Made by a program: the position numbers and the translations under genes
Notes under the pieces: model-generated
What the model was told of the DNA's origin: nothing
Databases searched by the model: none
What the model saw: the letters and a program-made list of their open reading frames with translations, nothing else
In this document: piece after piece, positions 59,455 to 64,000 of the stretch
Numbering within the stretch: position 1 is the stretch's first letter
Layout of the letters: every line of letters starts with the position of its first letter
NCBI RefSeq assembly: GCF_913063105.1
Contig: NZ_CAJXYQ010000016.1
Coordinates: 48,345-112,344 of the forward strand
Source: an uncultured Draconibacterium sp.
GTDB lineage: Bacteria > Bacteroidota > Bacteroidia > Bacteroidales > Prolixibacteraceae
Length of the DNA stretch: 64,000 nt
Direction of reading: 5' to 3'

Positions 59455-60846
59455 CTAATCAATTACCTGCCAATAGCCACCTTTAGCTGGACCAACACGT
59501 TTCAACAATCCTTTTTTCTTCAAATTTTCAATATTCCTTTCAATCGAACGTTCCGAGACACCAATAGTTTCAGCCATTTCAGGAATAGATATATCCTTAT
59601 TAATTTTAATAAGCTCTATAATTTTCACCGACGTTTTCACCGACGTTTTTCCTACGTTTTCTTCTGCCTCCATCTTAAAATCAACCACAACCGAATCGAA
59701 TTCAATCTGGTAACCAGGCACAGTTGAATTATAAGCCTTCCAGTTATCATCAATTTTGTCAAAACCAAAGCCTATATTTTCCGCCAGTTTTACCATGCGA
59801 AACAGCTTGGCTATAATTGGATTTCGTGGCAAAGAAATATCCTTCCCTTTTAATTCCTCAAAGGGCTTTGGTAATCCGCCAGGGTTATAAAACTCAATGT
59901 GGTTTGTAAAAATACGTACACGCGGACATGCCGGAGAAAAGTAGTCAGTATGCATCAACATATTTACCAAAGCCTCACGGATACTTTCGAGCCCCGGAGA
60001 TAACTCCTGTCCAAATCCCTCGGCGGTCAGTTAAAACCTAACATCAACTTTTTGTTTTAACCGATGAAAACATTCAAAATAGTATTCCCAAAGGTTCTCC
60101 TGTTCCTCAACCCGAAAAGTGTAGGTGTGTTTAGCATCGGAGTATGAAGTCCCAGGTATTTCCAATAAATCAACTCGAAAATCGGGAAAGTGCTTTTCAA
60201 TTGCTTCACGGTTACCAAACATAAGCAATCCGGCAAAAGTACATTTGCCGTTTTCCATAATGCGAAGCTTTCTCAAAAACTCATCTTCATCAAAACGAAT
60301 ATAGCTTGCATTGGGATTAAACCGCGACATATAATCCCGGTAACGGTTCAATGATGTATTGTTTAAACTTTCACGATTGGTCTCCGGCGCTAATTCTGCT
60401 GTTTTTGTTCCAAATGCCCGGTCGCGCAACATACTGTCAATTTCTTCCTGTGTAGCACGCTGGTCGGCACTACCTCTGCGAATGTATGTATTAATTTGGT
60501 TGTTATAATAAACAGGTTTGTTTTTATGTACCGGCACATAAAATGCTAATACAGTTTTATCCTCAAACTGATATACTTCTTGTTTCGTACTAATAAAAAC
60601 ATTGAATTTGGTGCCTCTAAGTGTATTCAGAAAATCTTGTTCCAATTTTTCAGCATTACGAACACCCGTAATTTCAAAATTATTGCCTTTTTCTTTAACG
60701 CCTAAAACAAGCCAACCTCCACTGGTATTTGAAAAAGCTGAAACTGTTTCCCAAACCGACTTGGGCAACTCGCTTTTGGCAGCTTTCACTTCAAAGTCTT
60801 CCCATTCAAGTGAGCTTAGTTTTTGTATTAGTTCTTCTTTGGTCAT
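59455..60846 (-). pseudogene. AlbA_2-type ATP-binding regulator with HTH, broken by a nonsense codon
   Basis: Two same-frame ORFs are separated only by a TAA at 60031-60033. The 5' part has the AlbA_2 domain (WEDFEVKAAKSELPKSVWET, SNTSGGWLVLGV) and the 3' part the rest (GQELSPGLESIREALVNMLMH, IEFYNPGGLPKP, a winged HTH near the end). Between them the frame reads VDVRF-stop-LTAEGFGQEL; family members have a lysine there (FKLTAEGF), so AAA to TAA is the simplest event. About 464 codons if intact. A second, independent loss beside 56977-58452. Confidence 0.85.
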
Positions 60847-61172
60847 TTCCCAGCGTTTACATTATATGTGAAATTATGAGTCTATTCGATTAAAATAATT
60901 CCTCCCATACTGGTGTCAAATGTAGCACTAATACAATTTATTTACTAATCTCCTAAGATTCATTTGTAATAGGCGACTTGCTCCGCTCACAGTCCATTGA
61001 TGATGTTGTTGTTTTTTGACCAAGTAATGACATAGCTTTAAATTTTAAAGTTTAAAGCCATTCTACTGTGAAAGCCTTACTTTCACCTAAACTTGATTAA
61101 AACACTGTATATAAGAAACTAAAACAGACCCCGAACGTGAAGATGATTCCATTTGGTTATACTTCTGACAAA
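60847..61172. other. Gene-free stretch before the group II intron
   Basis: 326 bases without a credible ORF. Contains a near-perfect 24-bp palindrome (61035-61058, GCTTTAAA ends) and a GTGAAAG/CTTTCAC hairpin (61068-61086), possibly remains of an older mobile element. No promoter match of good quality. Confidence 0.5.
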
Positions 61173-63540
61173 GTGCGACACGAAGTTACACAAGTAATTG
61201 TCTAACAATGATTAGACCTACTGTTCCGTCAGTAGTAGCTCATGGATACATGCATTCGGAGTAATCCTTTTGTGCGAAGCTATCCAGTGAAAGAAGCCCT
61301 TTCGCAAGAAAAAGCCAAACCTGCGAGGTGGAGGCAATGACCGTTAGCATTGAATAGTCGGGGAGCGAGGCTGAGTAGTATGGTTAACGCATGTGAACCG
61401 TTGATAAACGTCGTTAAAGTGAAACGAGCCAAAGATGCTGACAGGCTCGAACCAAAAGGTAAGCAGCCAGTTGACTTTATTTTGTCTAAGGTTACACGGA
61501 TATTAGCGCTGCCGGCGGATAGACGGAACCTAAACTACTCTTGTTACTTGTGCGAAACGTGGTAAGCCCGAATTCTTCCCAGTTAATTGGGAAAGTTTTC
61601 CGTAAGGCAAGCCGACAGGAATGCGGGTAGAGGATGGTAGAGAACGCGAATGCCGCTTTGTAATGAGGCGGATAGGGGTTGAAACATTACCTCACACGAA
61701 AGTGGGCTGACTTCTACGTATGGTAATTCTTTACAAGAAACTTTTAGAACTTTTTAAAGGAGGAAAGCAAATGAACGGAAGTAAAACATCGTGTGCACCT
61801 ACTGACCCAAAATGGACAACTTGGAAAGACATGGATTGGAACAAGTGCCAACAACAGGTTAGAAAGCTACAGGGACGTATTGTAAAGGCTCAAAAGGAAG
61901 GCAAACACAACAAAGTAAAAGCTTTACAGTGGTTGCTGACCCATTCGTTTTATGCTAAGGCTTTGGCTGTAAAACGTGTGACTTCGAACAAAGGAAGTAG
62001 AACATCGGGAGTTGACAACGTAATTTGGTCAACTTCAAACACCAAGTTTTTGGAGATTGCAAAATTGAAAAGTAGGGGGTACCAACCCCAGCCCCTGAAA
62101 AGGGTAAATATTAGAAAGAGCAATGGGAAGTTCCGCCCATTAGGAATACCAACAATGAAAGACAGGGCCATGCAGGCTTTGTATTTAATGGCTCTTGAGC
62201 CAGTATCAGAAACCACTGCTGACAGCAATTCATGCGGATTCCGAAAGGAAAGAAGTACTGCTGATGCGATTATTCAAAGTTATATAGTACTGTCTCAGAA
62301 ACGTTCTGCTCAATGGATACTCGAAGCGGACATAAAAGGCTGCTTCGACCACATAAGTCATGAATGGCTGCTGAAAAATATCCCTATGGATAAATTGATG
62401 CTGAGAAAATGGCTTAAAAGCGGATATGTTTTAATAAAGAGTTATTTCCTTCTGATGAAGGTACTCCACAAGGAGGAATAATATCCCCCACTCTTGCTAA
62501 TATGACCCTGGATGGTATTCAAACCATGCTTGTAAATAAGTCTCGCCTAAAGAATGCAGAAAACAAATCTGTAAACTCTTTGGTGAACCTCGTACGATAT
62601 GCCGATGATTTTATTATCACTGGCAGAACTAAAGAGTTTTTGGAAAATGAAATCATGCCATTAATAGAAGAGTTTCTTTCTGCCAGGGGGCTTATCCTCT
62701 CAAAAGAGAAAACAAAGATTACTCATATTAACGATGGTTTTGACTTCCTTGGCTTCAATCTAAGAAAGTACGATGGTAAGTTACTCATCAAACCTTCAAA
62801 GGAAAAAGTTAAAAAGTTTCTCAACACAATCAGGGAAACCATTGATACCAATAAAGCCTGCAAGCAGGAAAAATTGATTCAGTTTTTAAATCCCAAGATA
62901 GCTGGATGGGCAAATTATTACAAGCTCTGTGTTGCTACCGATGTTTTCAACAAAGCAGACCATCAAATCTTTCGTAAGCTTTGGCAATGGTCAAAAAGGA
63001 GGCACCCTAAAAAGGGTACCAACTGGGTTAAGCTGAAGTATTTCCCAAAAATTGGAAACAGGAGTTGGTGTTTTTCGTCTGGTTATAATAACAATGGGAC
63101 TACTAAGCATTTATCCCTGAGATTATTATCCGACACCAAGATTATCCAACTCGTTAAGATTCGGGGCGATGCTAATCCTTACGACACGGAATGGAAGGAC
63201 TATTTTGAAAAAAGAAAAACCTACAAAATGCTCATTTCCCTAAAGGGTCGTAAATCGTTGCTTTACTTATGGAAGAAACAAAAACGAAGGTGTCCAATCT
63301 GTGGCGAACCTATTGACAAGGAAAAGACGTGGTACCTGACCGATAAGTCGGTAGACGGTAAAACTGTCAAATTCCTTGCTCATAATTGGTGCCACAGAAG
63401 ACGCAACAACTTCAACTGAACAAGTAGTTTGAGCCGGTTCCTGTTAAAGGGACTTTGAATTGCTTGAGCCGTATGAGGGGAAACTTTCACGTACGGTTCT
63501 TAGAGGGGGAAGCGGCAGTAATGCCGCCTACCTACTCGAC
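61173..63540 (+). mobile_element. Group II intron
   Basis: Begins with the consensus 5' end GTGCGAC and ends near 63540 (CTACTCGAC, an AY end), about 2.37 kb. Domain V is visible at about 63462-63505 (GAGCCGTATGAGGGGAAAC, then CGTACGGTTCTT), domain VI after it (GCGGC-AGTAAT-GCCGC). Domains I-III lie in 61173-61770 and contain GGGGAGCGAGGCTGAG and similar conserved stretches. Domain IV carries the reverse transcriptase ORF. The exact 3' boundary is uncertain by a few bases. It sits in intergenic or decayed DNA. Confidence 0.85.
61771..63419 (+). pseudogene. ltrA: Group II intron reverse transcriptase/maturase with HNH domain, frameshifted
   Basis: Start ATG at 61771 with AAAGGAGG 8 nt upstream. 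5' frame (to 62481): RT domains 0-4 with GIPTMKDRAMQ, SCGFRKERSTADAI, EADIKGCFDHI. 3' frame (from about 62433): GTPQGGIISPTLANM, catalytic RYADDFII, maturase domain X (IAGWANYYK, FRKLWQWSKRRHP), and HNH endonuclease CPICGEPIDKEKTW with HNWCHRRRNN. The frames join if one T is added to the TTTT run at 62429-62432 (GYVFNKELFPSDEGTPQGG). So a single-base loss has split it; mobility in cis is probably lost unless slippage occurs. Confidence 0.88.
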
Positions 63541-63783
63541 AGTGTAAACTCACTAATTTAATCTTAAGTATTTGGGTTAAGAAAAAGTGGATACTGACAT
63601 TACCTTATAAACAGTAAAAACAATAATCAAGAAGATGTGCGACAATAAATAAACCAAGAGAAACATTTTGATATACGCTATTTTAAAAGTTTAACTACTA
63701 AACTCATGTTATCTTCACCAATGTCACAAAATGCAAAATTACAGAAATGCTAATACTATCTTAAATAGCACCTCTGTAAAAGA
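63541..63783. other. Gene-free stretch after the intron
   Basis: 243 AT-rich bases with no ORF, tRNA or clear promoter. It includes the 3' exon side of the intron insertion (AGTGTAAACTC onward). Confidence 0.4.
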
Positions 63784-64000
63784 TTATGGAAAATTAACTA
63801 CTACATTATCAAGCTTATACCGGGCAACTTTACCTGTTCCTCCTTTAAAATATAAATCTTGAACAACAAACATCCCGGGAGATGTATCGGTATCAGTAAG
63901 TCCATGATGTAAATTCAGACTCTTTGCTTTATAATCATCCACCGCAATATCATAATCGAAAGTATTCATATCACCAAAAGAATTAAATGTTAAAGTTAAT
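63784..64000 (-). CDS. C-terminal part of an unidentified protein (runs off the window)
   Basis: The frame is open from the right edge to a TAA at 63784; the ATG at 63969 is internal, because codons before it are also open (LTLTFNSFGD). About 71 residues visible: MNTFDYDIAVDDYKAKSLN, MFVVQDLYFKGGTGKV, and a final YKLDNVVVNFP. The alternating hydrophobic pattern suggests a beta-sandwich end of a secreted or outer-membrane-linked protein. No family recognised. Confidence 0.6.
   Translation of the reverse strand, partial: LTLTFNSFGDMNTFDYDIAVDDYKAKSLNLHHGLTDTDTSPGMFVVQDLYFKGGTGKVARYKLDNVVVNFP

Noticed and set aside
62429..62482. Programmed frameshift in the intron reverse transcriptase
   Set aside because: Only a T4 run is present, with no slippery heptamer or strong downstream structure seen; simple single-base loss is more likely.

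Overview
The window looks like a chromosomal segment from an anaerobic or facultative marine-type Bacteroidota, probably Bacteroidia/Marinilabiliales-like; this is inferred from gene content, no search was run. The pointers are promoters of the TTTG-N18/20-TAnnTTTG type, a type IX secretion (Por) tail on a subtilase, a GldF/GldG-type transporter, a TonB-dependent receptor with a carboxypeptidase-like N-terminal domain, AT-rich DNA, weak Shine-Dalgarno sequences, and an LpxB-SurE pair.

Layout. 0-2.3 kb: 3' part of an NADH-linked [FeFe]-hydrogenase catalytic subunit, then an alkyltransferase (ogt). 2.5-20 kb: mostly housekeeping genes (esterase, EEP phosphatase, small Xre/membrane operon, Na+/alanine symporter, thioesterase, FAH-family enzyme, DnaQ-like exonuclease, dnaN, a fused GldF-GldG, lpxB, surE, aldo/keto reductase, NIPSNAP, hydrolase). 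20.3-25.9 kb: a compact six-gene operon with two related small exported proteins, a DUF318 permease, a NapH-like membrane polyferredoxin, an outer-membrane beta-barrel, and a Tat-exported protein with ten ferredoxin cysteine motifs. The membrane polyferredoxin and the barrel share unusual acidic-aromatic (DEFETF) repeats. 25.9-36.5 kb: a ten-gene minus-strand operon coding for a bifurcating-type [FeFe]-hydrogenase (HndA/B/C/D-like) together with a signalling module: a sensory-type H-cluster protein, two DRTGG proteins, an RsbW-like and a GHKL ATPase, and a PHP protein. Divergent to it are PAS and SpoIIE-phosphatase genes.

37.3-37.9 kb: a tRNA-Val array in which a small GIY-YIG gene abuts a tRNA-like 3' half. 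38-56.7 kb: folC, phoH, mtaB, an inositol-phosphatase-like gene, a glycosyltransferase, a thioesterase, a TPP riboswitch controlling a TonB-dependent receptor, a chorismatase/Rid-like gene, deoC, xseBA, a T9SS-secreted subtilase, a MORN-like protein and a TPR histidine kinase. 56.9-63.6 kb: a decaying accessory region with two AlbA_2-type regulators that are both broken (one by a ~85-bp MITE-like insertion with 5-bp target duplication, one by a nonsense codon), UPF0158-like and unknown genes, and a group II intron whose reverse transcriptase is frameshifted. The window ends inside an unidentified minus-strand gene.

Main hypotheses. (1) The 20.3-25.9 kb operon may encode an iron-sulfur counterpart of porin-cytochrome electron conduits: inner-membrane polyferredoxin, exported multi-cluster ferredoxin and outer-membrane barrel. 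It lies next to, and converges on, the hydrogenase operon. (2) Hydrogenase output is probably tuned by an H2- or redox-sensing H-cluster protein acting through serine kinase/phosphatase partner switching.
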